The position numbers and the translations under genes were made by a program. The notes under the pieces were generated by a model that worked only from the letters and a program-made list of their open reading frames with translations, was not told where the DNA came from and did no database searches. Of a stretch of DNA of 64,000 nucleotides, positions 7,347-15,928 are shown piece after piece. Within the stretch, counting starts at the first letter, position 1. Each line of letters begins with the position of its first letter. The DNA is from Halodesulfovibrio sp. MK-HDV. Its GTDB lineage: Bacteria; Desulfobacterota; Desulfovibrionia; Desulfovibrionales; Desulfovibrionaceae. The stretch covers positions 40,812 through 104,811 of the forward strand of contig NZ_WYDS01000018.1 in the NCBI RefSeq assembly GCF_009914765.1, written 5' to 3'.

Positions 7347-9380
7347 CTAGCGGTTGTTCACAGAGAATGGAGATGCTTTTTTCGGACCAGATTTGCCGGT
7401 CGGAACTGGTTGCTGCTCACGTTTAGGCTGGCTTTTGCGTTCGGAACGTTTGTCGGAGGCATGGTTACTGGAACCACGTTTCGAGTCTGGCTTACCATTT
7501 GGCTTACCATTTGACTTGCCAGCGTATGCTCCGCGTTTTCCCTGTGGTGCCTTGCTCTCTTTACGCCCGACACTTGGAATCAAAATATGGTGCTGACGAA
7601 GACGTTCAGCATCGGTGTACGCGACAAAAATATCTTCACCGTTTTCATCAATGCGAGCAAAATAAGATGCTGTTGCTACAGTACCCGGTGTAGGGATGAA
7701 ACACTGCACTTGCTGTGGCTGCCAGCCTCTGGAGCGAAGCCAGTTGCCAAGTTCGCGCATGTGGTTGTCTGTACAGCCCGGGAATGCACTCATCAGGTAC
7801 GGAACAACGTATTGCTCTTTTCCTGCCTGTTCAGAATATTTCTTGAATGCGCCGAGGAAATGTTCAAAGGAAGCAACACCCGGTTTTCGCATACGATTCA
7901 GCACAGCATCACAAATATGTTCCGGAGCAACTTTAAGCTGACCGCCGGTGAATTCCATGGTGTATGCACGAAGGGCTGTTTCATCCTTTTGTGCGAGATC
8001 GAAGCGAACGCCACTGGCAACGCGTACATTTTTGATTCCGGGAACCTTTTGAATGTCACGCAGCAGTGTAATGCCTTTTGTCTGATTCACAGCAAACTGC
8101 GGGCACACTTTCGGGTGCATACAGCTTTTACGCTTACATTTTTCAGGGTCAGCCTTACAGCTTGCCTGCCACATGTTGGCAGAAGGGCCGCCTACATCGC
8201 TGATAGAGCCATTGAAACGCTTGTTGCGAGTGAGGTTTTCCACTTCCTGAATGATGGATTCTTTACTGCGTGATGTGATTCTTCTGCCCTGATGCAATGC
8301 CAGAGAACAGAATGAGCAGCCGCCACCACAGCCTCGGTGAGTTGTGATGCTCGTTGTCATCATGTCAACGCACGGAATTTTTTCAGTGTAGGATGGATGC
8401 TGTGCTTTTGCGTACGGCAGACCGTAAAGTTCGTCCATTTCATCTTCAGACAACGGCAGAGCTGGCGGAGCAAGAAGAACTGCGCGCTTGCCGACTGGCT
8501 GAATAGCCCAGCCGTCAGCTTCCTGAACATGACGTTCAAGGCTAAGCGTTGCAGTCATAAGTTTTTTGTTGTCCGCATCAATTTCTTCATGGGATGGAAG
8601 CTCTACGATGTTAGCCTGTGACGGAATTTCGTCATGGGTTCCCATGTAGGCAATGCCACGTACATCTTGAGCAATGTATGAAAATGGTGTGCCGGATGTT
8701 TCGCCGTACTGGTCGAGAACATGAGCTATGTGGAGCATGGCGTATTCGCCCATGCCATAGACAACACAGTCCGCTTTACTGTCGAGCAGGATGGAGCGGC
8801 GAAGTTTGTCTGTCCAGAAATCATAGTGAGTGATGCGTCGTAATGATGCTTCAATACCACCTATGACAACCGGAATGTTAGGAAACGCACTACGAACGAG
8901 GTTTGAGTACACAATGGTGGCACGGTTCGGACGAGATCCTGCTTTGCCTCCAGGGGTGTACGCATCATCGTGACGTTTTTTTCTAAACGCCGTGTAGTGC
9001 GCCAGCATGGAATCAATGGCACCTGCGCTTACAGAAGCGAAGAGACGCGGACGACCCATTACAAGCATGTCGTCCGGTTTATCCCAGCGGGGCTGAGCAA
9101 TAATGCCTACGCGATATCCATGTGCTACAAGCCAGCGTCCCAAAAGAGAGGCGGCAAAGCTTGGATGATCGACGTAAGAGTCGCCAGTAACGAAGAGTAT
9201 ATCGAGCTCATCCCAGCCGAGTTCATCCATTTCCTTTTTGGACATAGGAAGAAATGCAGGCTGTGTGAGTGGTGCACGCCCGAGTACTGGACGCTCTGAT
9301 TTTTGATTCCATGTTTTTGTCATGGGCGGAATATAAGGATTGCGTAGTGGTCTGGCAATAGACAATGCCTTTGCAGGCAA
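7347..9380 (-). CDS. ygiQ: YgiQ family radical SAM protein (UPF0313)
   Basis: A 677-residue radical SAM enzyme of the YgiQ family. The N-terminal part has the family core FVTGDSYVDHPSF and VVIGGIEASLRR. The radical SAM cluster motif is C351xxxC355xxC358 in THRGCGGGCSFCSLA, followed by the extra cysteines of this family (SCKADPEKCKRKSCMHPKVC). The C-terminal tail from about residue 610 is basic and low in complexity (Lys, Arg, Gly, Ser), suggesting nucleic acid or ribosome contact. The reaction catalysed is not established for the family. The start is taken as TTG at 9380 because GAGG lies six bases upstream; ATG codons at 9323 and 9245 lack good ribosome binding sites. It follows the LysE-type gene by 37 bases on the same strand and may be co-transcribed. 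Confidence 0.92.
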   Translation of the reverse strand: MPAKALSIARPLRNPYIPPMTKTWNQKSERPVLGRAPLTQPAFLPMSKKEMDELGWDELDILFVTGDSYVDHPSFAASLLGRWLVAHGYRVGIIAQPRWDKPDDMLVMGRPRLFASVSAGAIDSMLAHYTAFRKKRHDDAYTPGGKAGSRPNRATIVYSNLVRSAFPNIPVVIGGIEASLRRITHYDFWTDKLRRSILLDSKADCVVYGMGEYAMLHIAHVLDQYGETSGTPFSYIAQDVRGIAYMGTHDEIPSQANIVELPSHEEIDADNKKLMTATLSLERHVQEADGWAIQPVGKRAVLLAPPALPLSEDEMDELYGLPYAKAQHPSYTEKIPCVDMMTTSITTHRGCGGGCSFCSLALHQGRRITSRSKESIIQEVENLTRNKRFNGSISDVGGPSANMWQASCKADPEKCKRKSCMHPKVCPQFAVNQTKGITLLRDIQKVPGIKNVRVASGVRFDLAQKDETALRAYTMEFTGGQLKVAPEHICDAVLNRMRKPGVASFEHFLGAFKKYSEQAGKEQYVVPYLMSAFPGCTDNHMRELGNWLRSRGWQPQQVQCFIPTPGTVATASYFARIDENGEDIFVAYTDAERLRQHHILIPSVGRKESKAPQGKRGAYAGKSNGKPNGKPDSKRGSSNHASDKRSERKSQPKREQQPVPTGKSGPKKASPFSVNNR

Positions 9381-9417
9381 ATTAATCCTCAGGGTGCTAA
9401 TCCCAAGGATTTATCCA

Positions 9418-10062
9418 TTACATGTCTAAGAGTAGGCTGGCTAATGAAGCGGTACCGAAAACGATGATAATCGTACCTGAGACTTTGTTAATGAGTCTGC
9501 TGTGCTGCTTTACGTATGTGCGCATAGCGCTTGCAAAGAAGGAGAGACCACACCACCAGATAGCAGAGCCGAGGAATACACCGAGAACCAGTGAAGCAGC
9601 GCCGGGGGCACCTGCATCACTATCAATGCCGAAGGTGGCAAAGATAACTGTAAACGCAATGATCGTACCGGGGTTCATAGCTGTAAGAACAAAAGTGCTG
9701 AGCCAAGCAGTAAGAAGGCTTGGCTTGTTTTTTTCTTCTTTTACATCACTTGCTTCAGAAACAAAGGCTGGACGTTGGCGTAGCATGTGGATGCCGATAG
9801 CGAGAAAGAGAAGTCCACCAACAAACCTGATGACTGTGCTGGACTCAGTAATCATATTTGTAATGGCAACAAGGCCGAATGCAGCAACAGCTCCGTAAAA
9901 AAGGTCTGCGGAAGCAGCGCCGAGTCCGGAGATTACGCCCACAAGTTTGCCGTATTTAAGTGTTCTGTGAATACATAGAACTCCGACAGGTCCGACAGGG
10001 GCAGCGATAGTTAGTCCGATTAAAAGACCTTTGAGGAAAAAGTAGAAAAGGGCAAGGCTCAT
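9418..10062 (-). CDS. LysE family amino-acid/metabolite exporter
   Basis: A 214-residue inner-membrane protein with about six transmembrane segments. The first segment carries the LysE/RhtB hallmark GLTIAAPVGPVG, then a conserved GLGAASADLFYG in the second region; the C-terminal half has MNPGTIIAFTVIFATFG, also typical. Members export amino acids or related small solutes; the substrate cannot be told. The start at 10062 places the first transmembrane helix where family members have it; an in-frame extension to 10119 is hydrophilic and unlikely. It is the gene upstream of ygiQ on the same strand. Confidence 0.88.
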   Translation of the reverse strand: MSLALFYFFLKGLLIGLTIAAPVGPVGVLCIHRTLKYGKLVGVISGLGAASADLFYGAVAAFGLVAITNMITESSTVIRFVGGLLFLAIGIHMLRQRPAFVSEASDVKEEKNKPSLLTAWLSTFVLTAMNPGTIIAFTVIFATFGIDSDAGAPGAASLVLGVFLGSAIWWCGLSFFASAMRTYVKQHSRLINKVSGTIIIVFGTASLASLLLDM

Positions 10063-10182
10063 TGTAGGTGATAATCCTGTGAAGTTATGATTATTGAGAA
10101 AAGAACAATGCTCACACAATGATCATATCGTAAAAGAGGTTTAATGGAAGCTACATATTTGTTTATAGCGAACGGAAGACAT

Positions 10183-10217
10183 AAAAAAAGTCGACCCAAA
10201 GGTCGACTTTTTTTTTT
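10183..10217. terminator. Intrinsic terminator (both strands)
   Basis: Arms AAAAGTCGACC and GGTCGACTTTT pair around CAAA, with seven A before and nine T after. It lies downstream of the EF-hand gene on the minus strand and isolates it from the LysE-type gene. Confidence 0.9.
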
Positions 10218-10238
10218 GCTGTAATGCTCTAAGACTGA

Positions 10239-10571
10239 TTATTTAGTAGGAGGAGCAATGAGTTCAGGAGCGCCGGAGCCCATTTTTTCTTTTCCGCCCA
10301 TCATGCCGCCACCCATCATACCGCCGCCTTTTTTCTCGCCGGTGTTATGGCCTGCCATAAAGCCGTGCCATTCATCATGAGAGATTCCGCCGGATTTATC
10401 TTTATCGATAGTCTGGAACGCGAGTTCTTTCATGGAAGGGTAGGTTGCTGAAAATTCTTCCCAGCTAACACTTTCGTCACTGTTTGTGTCCATTTTGCCA
10501 AACTTGGCGTCAGCAGACACAGCGGTTGCAAAAATGCAGATGAAAGCAAGGGCAAATAGAATTTTTTTCAT
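10239..10571 (-). CDS. Secreted EF-hand protein
   Basis: A 110-residue exported protein. Signal peptide: KKILFALAFICIFATAVSA, with cleavage likely after the first VSA. Two EF-hand-like calcium loops follow: DTNSDESVSWEE and DKDKSGGISHDE, separated by the usual helix-length spacer. The C-terminal third is rich in Gly, Met and Lys with a duplicated GGGMMGG motif and ends in a proline-rich tail. It probably binds calcium in the periplasm; the partner is unknown. The ATG at 10571 has AAGGAG upstream, so longer in-frame starts are rejected. Single-gene unit with its own terminator. Confidence 0.85.
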   Translation of the reverse strand: MKKILFALAFICIFATAVSADAKFGKMDTNSDESVSWEEFSATYPSMKELAFQTIDKDKSGGISHDEWHGFMAGHNTGEKKGGGMMGGGMMGGKEKMGSGAPELIAPPTK

Positions 10572-10760
10572 AATATCTCCTTGTGCAGCAGGCTGCGTGT
10601 CGCAACACTGTGCAAGTTTATGCACGGGCACAGAATATAGTACGGAAATGTGAGTACTATCTCTGCGTTATGTTTACTATAGTAAGCAGGAGTATTGGAA
10701 ATTCGTCATCCTGCAAATTAAACTTGGGTAGAATACGCAGTAATGAGAACTGCGTCTACC

Positions 10761-10779
10761 GTGTATAAAAACTATACAC
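10761..10779. promoter_or_regulatory. Short inverted repeat in intergenic region
   Basis: GTGTATA (10761-10767) and TATACAC (10773-10779) are perfect reverse complements around AAAAC. It lies in the roughly 290-base gene-free stretch between the EF-hand gene start and the tRNA-Asn terminator and could be an operator; no T-run follows. Confidence 0.4.
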
Positions 10780-10855
10780 CAAAAGTTATAATCTGTTTTT
10801 ATTTATAAATACAGTGAGTTGTGTCAGGTGGGATACGTTGGAGATATGTATGAGA

Positions 10856-10890
10856 AATAAAAAAAGCCTCTTTCTTGCGAAAGAGGCTAT
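10856..10890 (-). terminator. Terminator of first tRNA-Asn gene
   Basis: Arms AGCCTCTTTC (10865-10874) and GAAAGAGGCT (10879-10888) around TTGC; read on the minus strand the hairpin is followed by seven U. It is copied almost exactly after the second tRNA-Asn. Confidence 0.9.
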
Positions 10891-10973
10891 AAATTCTGGC
10901 TCCTCGAGTAGGACTTGAACCTACAACCTAGTGATTAACAGTCACCCGCTCTGCCAATTGAGCCATCGAGGAA
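10859..10973 (-). repeat. Direct repeat copy 1 (tRNA-Asn plus terminator)
   Basis: The tRNA-Asn gene together with its terminator is repeated 1241 bases away at 12100-12214 with one mismatch (ATAAATTC versus ATGAATTC between terminator and tRNA). The roughly 45 bases upstream of each tRNA are also recognisably related, so the duplicated unit included the tRNA promoter region. The two copies flank a single membrane-protein gene. Confidence 0.9.
10897..10972 (-). tRNA. tRNA-Asn (GTT), copy 1
   Basis: On the minus strand the 76-base gene begins TCCTCGATGGCTCAATTGGC, has anticodon GTT in the loop CTGTTAA, the T-loop GGTTCAAGTCC, acceptor pairing TCCTCGA/TCGAGGA, discriminator G and an encoded CCA. 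The arms all pair as expected. It is identical to the copy at 12138-12213. Confidence 0.97.
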
Positions 10974-11106
10974 TATGTGTGCTTCGGTTTCCCTTAGCGC
11001 GAAAATGTGTCTACGGATTTGCTACGCACTCGTCAACCAAAAAATACAATAAAAAAGAAAAAAAAAGAAAATATACCTGATCTCATCGGGGCTTCTTGTT
11101 GAAGTA

Positions 11107-11805
11107 CTACCTTAATTGTGGTGGAGAGGTTTTGTTAGCAGTCGTTGAGGTGATGTTGTCGGTACTTGTTTTTGAGGTTTCACTATACGGAGACCACATC
11201 ACGTAAGATTCGCCTTTTTCATTTGTGAGAATATCAATGAAGATTCTTTCCCCGTTATCCAGTGTGCATGAGAGGTTTCCATCAGAAAAGTCTTTAAAAC
11301 CTGAAAGCTTTACACAGGTTGCACCGAAGTAGGGAGCAGGAGTGCCAGGTTCTTGGAGTAGTTCTGTCGCTATGCTTGGAATCTGTTCTTTGATTATTTT
11401 ATAGTCTGTAGTCAATAGGGTAAGGCTAATCGTCATCGCCGCAATTTGTATAACTATAGTCATTGTAGCGAGCCAAAACGGTGTTTTGCTCTTTTTAAGT
11501 ATGTTGCAGCGCTTCCATATATAAGGAAGGCCAAGAATGATCCATCCCCAGTGAGGTGGAGTGATTTCGCGGTGCTTGAGCGCTTGGCGATCAACAATGA
11601 GAAAAGACATTCCAATTGCAGCGATGGTAGTGTCAGGGAAGCTATCTAGTAGTGTGCTGAATAAGCCGATGACGGTGATAACAATCGGGTAGGTCACGTA
11701 GGCCCATATGTAACAATCACCACTGGCTATGGCTTGAGCTTTTAATCGTTCTTTTTTTTGTTGCTTCTTGTCCAATACAGGTGCCAAAGGGGGAGCTAAG
11801 GACAT
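11107..11805 (-). CDS. Hypothetical membrane protein between duplicate tRNA-Asn genes
   Basis: I do not recognise the family. The 232-residue product has a basic cytoplasmic N-terminus (KKQQKKERLKAQA), then three likely transmembrane segments (around AYVTYPIVITVIGLFSTLL, TTIAAIGMSFLIV and LATMTIVIQIAAMTISLTLL), with a WGWIILGLPYIWKR segment between the second and third. The C-terminal 95 residues appear extracytoplasmic, contain two cysteines (ATCVKL and NLSCTL) about 23 residues apart that could form a disulfide, and end in a Ser/Thr-rich tail. The start at 11805 has AGGAG upstream; an upstream in-frame start at 11847 is less likely. It lies alone between two tRNA-Asn copies, which suggests a small inserted or duplicated segment. 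Confidence 0.7.
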   Translation of the reverse strand: MSLAPPLAPVLDKKQQKKERLKAQAIASGDCYIWAYVTYPIVITVIGLFSTLLDSFPDTTIAAIGMSFLIVDRQALKHREITPPHWGWIILGLPYIWKRCNILKKSKTPFWLATMTIVIQIAAMTISLTLLTTDYKIIKEQIPSIATELLQEPGTPAPYFGATCVKLSGFKDFSDGNLSCTLDNGERIFIDILTNEKGESYVMWSPYSETSKTSTDNITSTTANKTSPPQLR

Positions 11806-12099
11806 GTGAGTCTCCTGACTATCTTGAAAATGAATAGTATGAGTCAAATTTCTGTGGGGAATAGGTATGGGGATAAAGAATAGCGAAACCGATAACGCCA
11901 GTTGGTATTTACGTCAACAGTAACTTTTACAAGAAGTTAAAATGACTATAATAGATTACGCCCATTATGCATGTGCTAAGTTGCGTGGGGTGGGTAGATT
12001 CTGACATGTCTTTAGTTTGAGTGGTCTGGCCGGAGCTTCTAGGAGAAGTTTGTTTAAGTGAGGTACGTATTGTTCTAGTGCCAAATATTTTTTGGGCAC
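11806..12099. other. Intergenic region upstream of the membrane-protein gene
   Basis: About 290 bases with no credible gene. It must hold the promoter of the minus-strand membrane-protein gene; I see no clear regulatory motif. Confidence 0.4.
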
Positions 12100-12131
12100 A
12101 AAAAAAGCCTCTTTCTTGCGAAAGAGGCTAT
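12100..12131 (-). terminator. Terminator of second tRNA-Asn gene
   Basis: Same hairpin as at 10856-10890: arms AGCCTCTTTC (12106-12115) and GAAAGAGGCT (12120-12129), followed on the minus strand by a U-run. Confidence 0.9.
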
Positions 12132-12137
12132 GAATTC

Positions 12138-12213
12138 TGGCTCCTCGAGTAGGACTTGAACCTACAACCTAGTGATTAACAGTCACCCGCTCTGCCAATT
12201 GAGCCATCGAGGA
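12138..12213 (-). tRNA. tRNA-Asn (GTT), copy 2
   Basis: A 76-base minus-strand gene identical to copy 1, with anticodon GTT, complete cloverleaf pairing and encoded CCA. It lies about 200 bases from the divergent lysS start. Confidence 0.97.
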
Positions 12214-12419
12214 ATGTGTGCTTGAGGTGTTTCCCTCAGTGCGAAAAAGTGTTTAGAGAAAACCTCAGATACCGTCAAGCCTTTTTTATGTTTCTGTAAA
12301 AAAAAATTGGGAAAAACAATTTTATGCTCAGAGATGAGAGGGTTCCTTGACGATTGCTAGTAATTGGAATAACCCTTCCCAATTCAGCAGTGATCGAATT
12401 CATTATACGGAGTGATCCC

Positions 12420-14003
12420 GTGAGCGAACAGGAACAGTCAAAACGTAAAAAGATAAAACTTCCCACTAAATCCAGCCAGGCTGATTACTTCATGCCTATG
12501 CTGGAAAGCTTCGTTGACCGTGACGAGTTAAACGAAGTGGTGAAGAATAGAGTGGCAAAGTCCTGCGACTTATTGGATGCAGGCATTCCTTTATACCCAA
12601 ACGGGTTTTCAAAGGACCACGATTTTTCTCAAATTCGTGCAGAATATGAAGGACTTGATTCCGAAGAATTAGAATCCCTTACTAAGGAATTCTTCTGCGC
12701 AGGCCGTATTGTCGGTCTTCGTTCTTTTGGTAAAGTTACCTTTTTCCACGTTCTTGATAAAAGCGGTAAAATGCAGTGTTATGCTGCCCGCGATACTCTT
12801 GGTACTGAAGCGTACCAGAAGTTTAAGAAGTTTGACATCGGCGATATCGTTGGTGTTGTGGGTACATTGTTCCGCACTAAAACAGGTGAACTGACTATAG
12901 ACTGTAAGAGCGTTGAGCTTCTTACGAAGTCTATCCGTCCGCTCCCAGAAAAATATCATGGTCTTAAAGACGTTGAAATTCGATACCGTCAGCGCTACGT
13001 TGACCTTATCGTAACGCCTAAGACCCGCGAAATTTTCCGCAAACGTACTGCTATTGTACGTGAGTTCCGTAGATTTATGGAAGACAGAGGCTTCATGGAA
13101 GTTGAAACTCCTATGATGCATCCAATTCCTGGTGGCGCGACTGCTCGTCCGTTTGTTACCCACCATAACGCACAAGACCATGAGATGTTCATGCGTATTG
13201 CGCCGGAACTTTACTTGAAACGTCTTCTCGTCGGTGGTTTCGAAAAAGTTTTTGAAATTAACCGTAACTTCCGTAACGAAGGTGTTTCAACTCAGCATAA
13301 CCCAGAATTTACCATGTGTGAGTTCTACTGGGCGTATGCAACTTTTAAAGATCTGATGGATCTTACAGAAGAGCTTTTCGGACACATTGCTAAGAAAGTA
13401 TGCGGTTCTACCGTTATTACTTACCAGGGACAGGAAATTGACCTGACTCCGGGTACTTGGCAGCGTATCGGCTTCCTCGAATCTTTAGAGGTTGTTGGTG
13501 GTCACACCAGCGAACTTTACGACGATTACGATAAGCTTGCTGCGCATCTGAAAAGCCGTGGGGAGAAAGTACATGAAGGTGAGAAGCTTGCTAAGCTTCA
13601 GGCCAAACTGTTCGACCTTGATGTGGAACAGGATTTGATTCAGCCTACTTTCATTTACAATTACCCTACAGACCTCTCCCCGCTTTCTCGTAAAAACGAA
13701 GAAGACCCTCGTTTTACTGACCGTTATGAATTGTTCATGACTGGCCGTGAGCTCAGCAACGCATTCTCTGAACTTAACGATCCTGTTGATCAGCGTTTGC
13801 GTTTCCTTGATCAGGTTGCTGAAAAAGAAGCGGGTGATGATGAAGCACATTACATGGACGAAGATTACCTTCGTGCTCTTGAATACGGCATGCCTCCGGC
13901 AGCTGGTCAGGGCATCGGTATTGACCGTCTTGTAATGCTTTTGACTGACTCACCATCAATTCGTGAAGTCATTCTCTTCCCACTCCTTAAACCGGAGAGT
14001 TAG
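12420..14003 (+). CDS. lysS: Lysyl-tRNA synthetase, class II
   Basis: Charges tRNA-Lys with lysine in the cytoplasm. The 527-residue protein has an OB-fold anticodon domain (about 70-190, with AGRIVGLRSFGKVTFFHVLD) and a class II catalytic core: motif 1 around RRFMEDRGFMEVETPMM, motif 2 FRNEGVSTQHNPEFTMCEFY and motif 3 GQGIGIDRLVMLLTD. The HNPEF segment in motif 2 is typical of LysS. The start is GTG at 12420, seven bases after GGAG; upstream in-frame codons do not look like LysS. The N-terminus is a little longer than in E. coli. lolC begins nine bases after the stop, so lysS leads the lol-bamA transcription unit. Confidence 0.96.
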   Translation: MSEQEQSKRKKIKLPTKSSQADYFMPMLESFVDRDELNEVVKNRVAKSCDLLDAGIPLYPNGFSKDHDFSQIRAEYEGLDSEELESLTKEFFCAGRIVGLRSFGKVTFFHVLDKSGKMQCYAARDTLGTEAYQKFKKFDIGDIVGVVGTLFRTKTGELTIDCKSVELLTKSIRPLPEKYHGLKDVEIRYRQRYVDLIVTPKTREIFRKRTAIVREFRRFMEDRGFMEVETPMMHPIPGGATARPFVTHHNAQDHEMFMRIAPELYLKRLLVGGFEKVFEINRNFRNEGVSTQHNPEFTMCEFYWAYATFKDLMDLTEELFGHIAKKVCGSTVITYQGQEIDLTPGTWQRIGFLESLEVVGGHTSELYDDYDKLAAHLKSRGEKVHEGEKLAKLQAKLFDLDVEQDLIQPTFIYNYPTDLSPLSRKNEEDPRFTDRYELFMTGRELSNAFSELNDPVDQRLRFLDQVAEKEAGDDEAHYMDEDYLRALEYGMPPAAGQGIGIDRLVMLLTDSPSIREVILFPLLKPES

Positions 14004-14012
14004 CCATAGCTT

Positions 14013-15239
14013 ATGAAATTTGAGTCCTTCATAGCGCTGCGATACCTGTTTGCACGTCGGCAACAGTCTTTTATATCGGTTATTTCGATTATTTCTGTTC
14101 TCGGAGTTGCACTCGGTGTTGCTTCGCTTATCGTAGTTCTGGGTGTGATGAATGGTTTCACTAAGGACTTGAGGGATAAAATTCTGGGCGTGAATGCTCA
14201 CGTAATTACCATGAGTGCAGGCGGCAATATGTCCGGCTATACTGAGTTGACCAAAGAAATTGAGGGTGTCTCCGGTGTAACCGGAGCCACCCCTTTTATT
14301 TACTCAGAGCTTATGGCTTCCTCACCTCAAGGCGTGAAAGGTATTATTTTGCGCGGGGTACAGCCTCAGTCTGCGGACAAAGTGCTTACCATTCGCAACT
14401 ATATGAAAGACGGTGGTTTTCCGGATCTCGAACGTAAGGGACTCCCGGGAATTATCATCGGTAAAGAACTTGCCAAGCGTCTCGGTGTAGGCGTTGGGCG
14501 ACGTATTAATCTTCTTTCACCTTCAGGCAAGAAAACATCACAAGGCTTTGTTCCGCGGGTTCGCAACTTTAGAGTTGTGGGCATCTACAAAACAGGCATG
14601 TGGGAGTATGACTCTTCCCTTGCGTTTGTAACACTTGATTCTGCACGAGAATTACTCGGGTGGGATAACAATGCTGTCACAGGGCTTGAAGTTTCTGTCA
14701 GCGATGTAAACAGTGCGGACACTGTCGCCAAAAAAATAACTGAAAAACTCGGTGGATATCCGTTCTATGCTCGAAGCTGGATGGATATGAACGCCAATTT
14801 ATTTGCTGCATTGAAACTGGAAAAAACCGCAATGGGCGTTATCCTTACGCTTATTGTGCTTGTTGGTTCTTTTTCAATTATCACCACTCTGGTCATGCTT
14901 GTTATGGAAAAAACCCGCGATATAGCAGTGCTTATGTCAATGGGGGCAACCAAAAAGCAGATTCGCAGAATCTTTATGCTGCAGGGAACAATTATTGGAG
15001 TGGTAGGTACCGCTCTAGGATTTGCTCTTGGACTCGGGGTGGGGGAATTGCTCAAGCGTTATCAATTTGTACAACTGCCAAAAGGCGTGTACTCACTAGA
15101 TAAGCTGCCGGTTATTTATGACTGGAAAGATTTAGTGGCAATTGGAGTATCTGCTATGGTGCTTTGTTTTATTGCCACACTGTATCCAGCTAAGCAGGCA
15201 GCAAAGTTGGAACCGGCAGATGCTTTGAGGTACGAATAA
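14013..15239 (+). CDS. lolC: LolC/LolE-type lipoprotein-releasing ABC permease
   Basis: Inner-membrane subunit of the LolCDE machine that extracts outer-membrane lipoproteins from the inner membrane. It has 408 residues with the MacB-like layout: an N-terminal helix after FESFIALRYLFARRQQ (the classic LolC/E opening), a large periplasmic domain (about 45-265) and three C-terminal helices with KTRDIAVLMSMGATKKQIRRI, the coupling-helix region. Only one permease gene is present beside lolD, so it may act as a homodimer (often called LolF), as reported for bacteria lacking separate LolC and LolE. The stop overlaps the lolD start in TAATG. Confidence 0.93.
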   Translation: MKFESFIALRYLFARRQQSFISVISIISVLGVALGVASLIVVLGVMNGFTKDLRDKILGVNAHVITMSAGGNMSGYTELTKEIEGVSGVTGATPFIYSELMASSPQGVKGIILRGVQPQSADKVLTIRNYMKDGGFPDLERKGLPGIIIGKELAKRLGVGVGRRINLLSPSGKKTSQGFVPRVRNFRVVGIYKTGMWEYDSSLAFVTLDSARELLGWDNNAVTGLEVSVSDVNSADTVAKKITEKLGGYPFYARSWMDMNANLFAALKLEKTAMGVILTLIVLVGSFSIITTLVMLVMEKTRDIAVLMSMGATKKQIRRIFMLQGTIIGVVGTALGFALGLGVGELLKRYQFVQLPKGVYSLDKLPVIYDWKDLVAIGVSAMVLCFIATLYPAKQAAKLEPADALRYE

Positions 15240-15928
15240 TGTGTGCTGCACCGTTATATGAACTGAGGGGAGTGGGTAAGGACTATGATGGTCCTGCTGA
15301 GCTGCTGACGGTAATAAACAATTTAGACCTCGTTATTGAGCAAGGTGAGGCATTAGCCATCACTGGTGCATCAGGGTCAGGTAAAAGTACTCTCTTGCAT
15401 CTCTTGGGGACCCTTGATATTCCTTCGAGGGGCGAATTGCTTTTTAATGGTAAAAACCTTGCGGAACTCACTGATGACGCGAAGGCTGTTCTACGAAATC
15501 GAGAAATCGGGTTTGTGTTTCAGTTTCATCATTTGTTGCCGGAATTTTCCACTATTGAAAACGTCGCTATGCAAGCAATAATAGGTGGAGTGACTAAAAA
15601 AGAAGCCTTTGAACGGGCCAGCGAGATGTTGCAACTTGTTGGACTGGGCGGGCGTCTTGAACATAAAGTCACAACACTGTCGGGTGGAGAAAGGCAGCGG
15701 GCAGCTATTGCTCGTGCTATACTCATGCACCCCTCTGTTTTGCTTGCAGATGAACCCACCGGAAATCTTGATGAACGCACTGGCGAATCAGTTGGAGAAT
15801 TACTTCTTCGACTAAATGATGAGCTGGGTATGACACTGGTTGTAGTTACGCATAATCCTGAACTGTCGGATATTATGCGTCGCCGTCTTGAACTGCGAGC
15901 TGGAGAACTTTATGTCCAAACAGTTTAG
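15239..15928 (+). CDS. lolD: LolD, lipoprotein-releasing ABC ATPase
   Basis: Cytoplasmic ATPase that drives the Lol lipoprotein release system with the permease encoded just upstream. The 229-residue protein has Walker A GASGSGKST, the LolD-typical FQFHHLLPEFS after the Q-loop, signature LSGGERQR and Walker B VLLADEPTGNLDE. Start and stop both overlap neighbours: ATG overlaps the lolC stop by one base, and the last 17 bases overlap the bamA start, so lolC-lolD-bamA are translationally coupled. Confidence 0.95.
   Translation: MCAAPLYELRGVGKDYDGPAELLTVINNLDLVIEQGEALAITGASGSGKSTLLHLLGTLDIPSRGELLFNGKNLAELTDDAKAVLRNREIGFVFQFHHLLPEFSTIENVAMQAIIGGVTKKEAFERASEMLQLVGLGGRLEHKVTTLSGGERQRAAIARAILMHPSVLLADEPTGNLDERTGESVGELLLRLNDELGMTLVVVTHNPELSDIMRRRLELRAGELYVQTV

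Larger units (their letters stand above)
12100..12214 (-). repeat. Direct repeat copy 2 (tRNA-Asn plus terminator)
   Basis: Second copy of the 115-base direct repeat described at 10859-10973, with one mismatch. Confidence 0.9.

Noticed and set aside
7587..8273. 228-residue plus-strand reading frame
   Set aside because: It lies entirely opposite the well-supported ygiQ gene, with no ribosome binding site and no recognisable domain.
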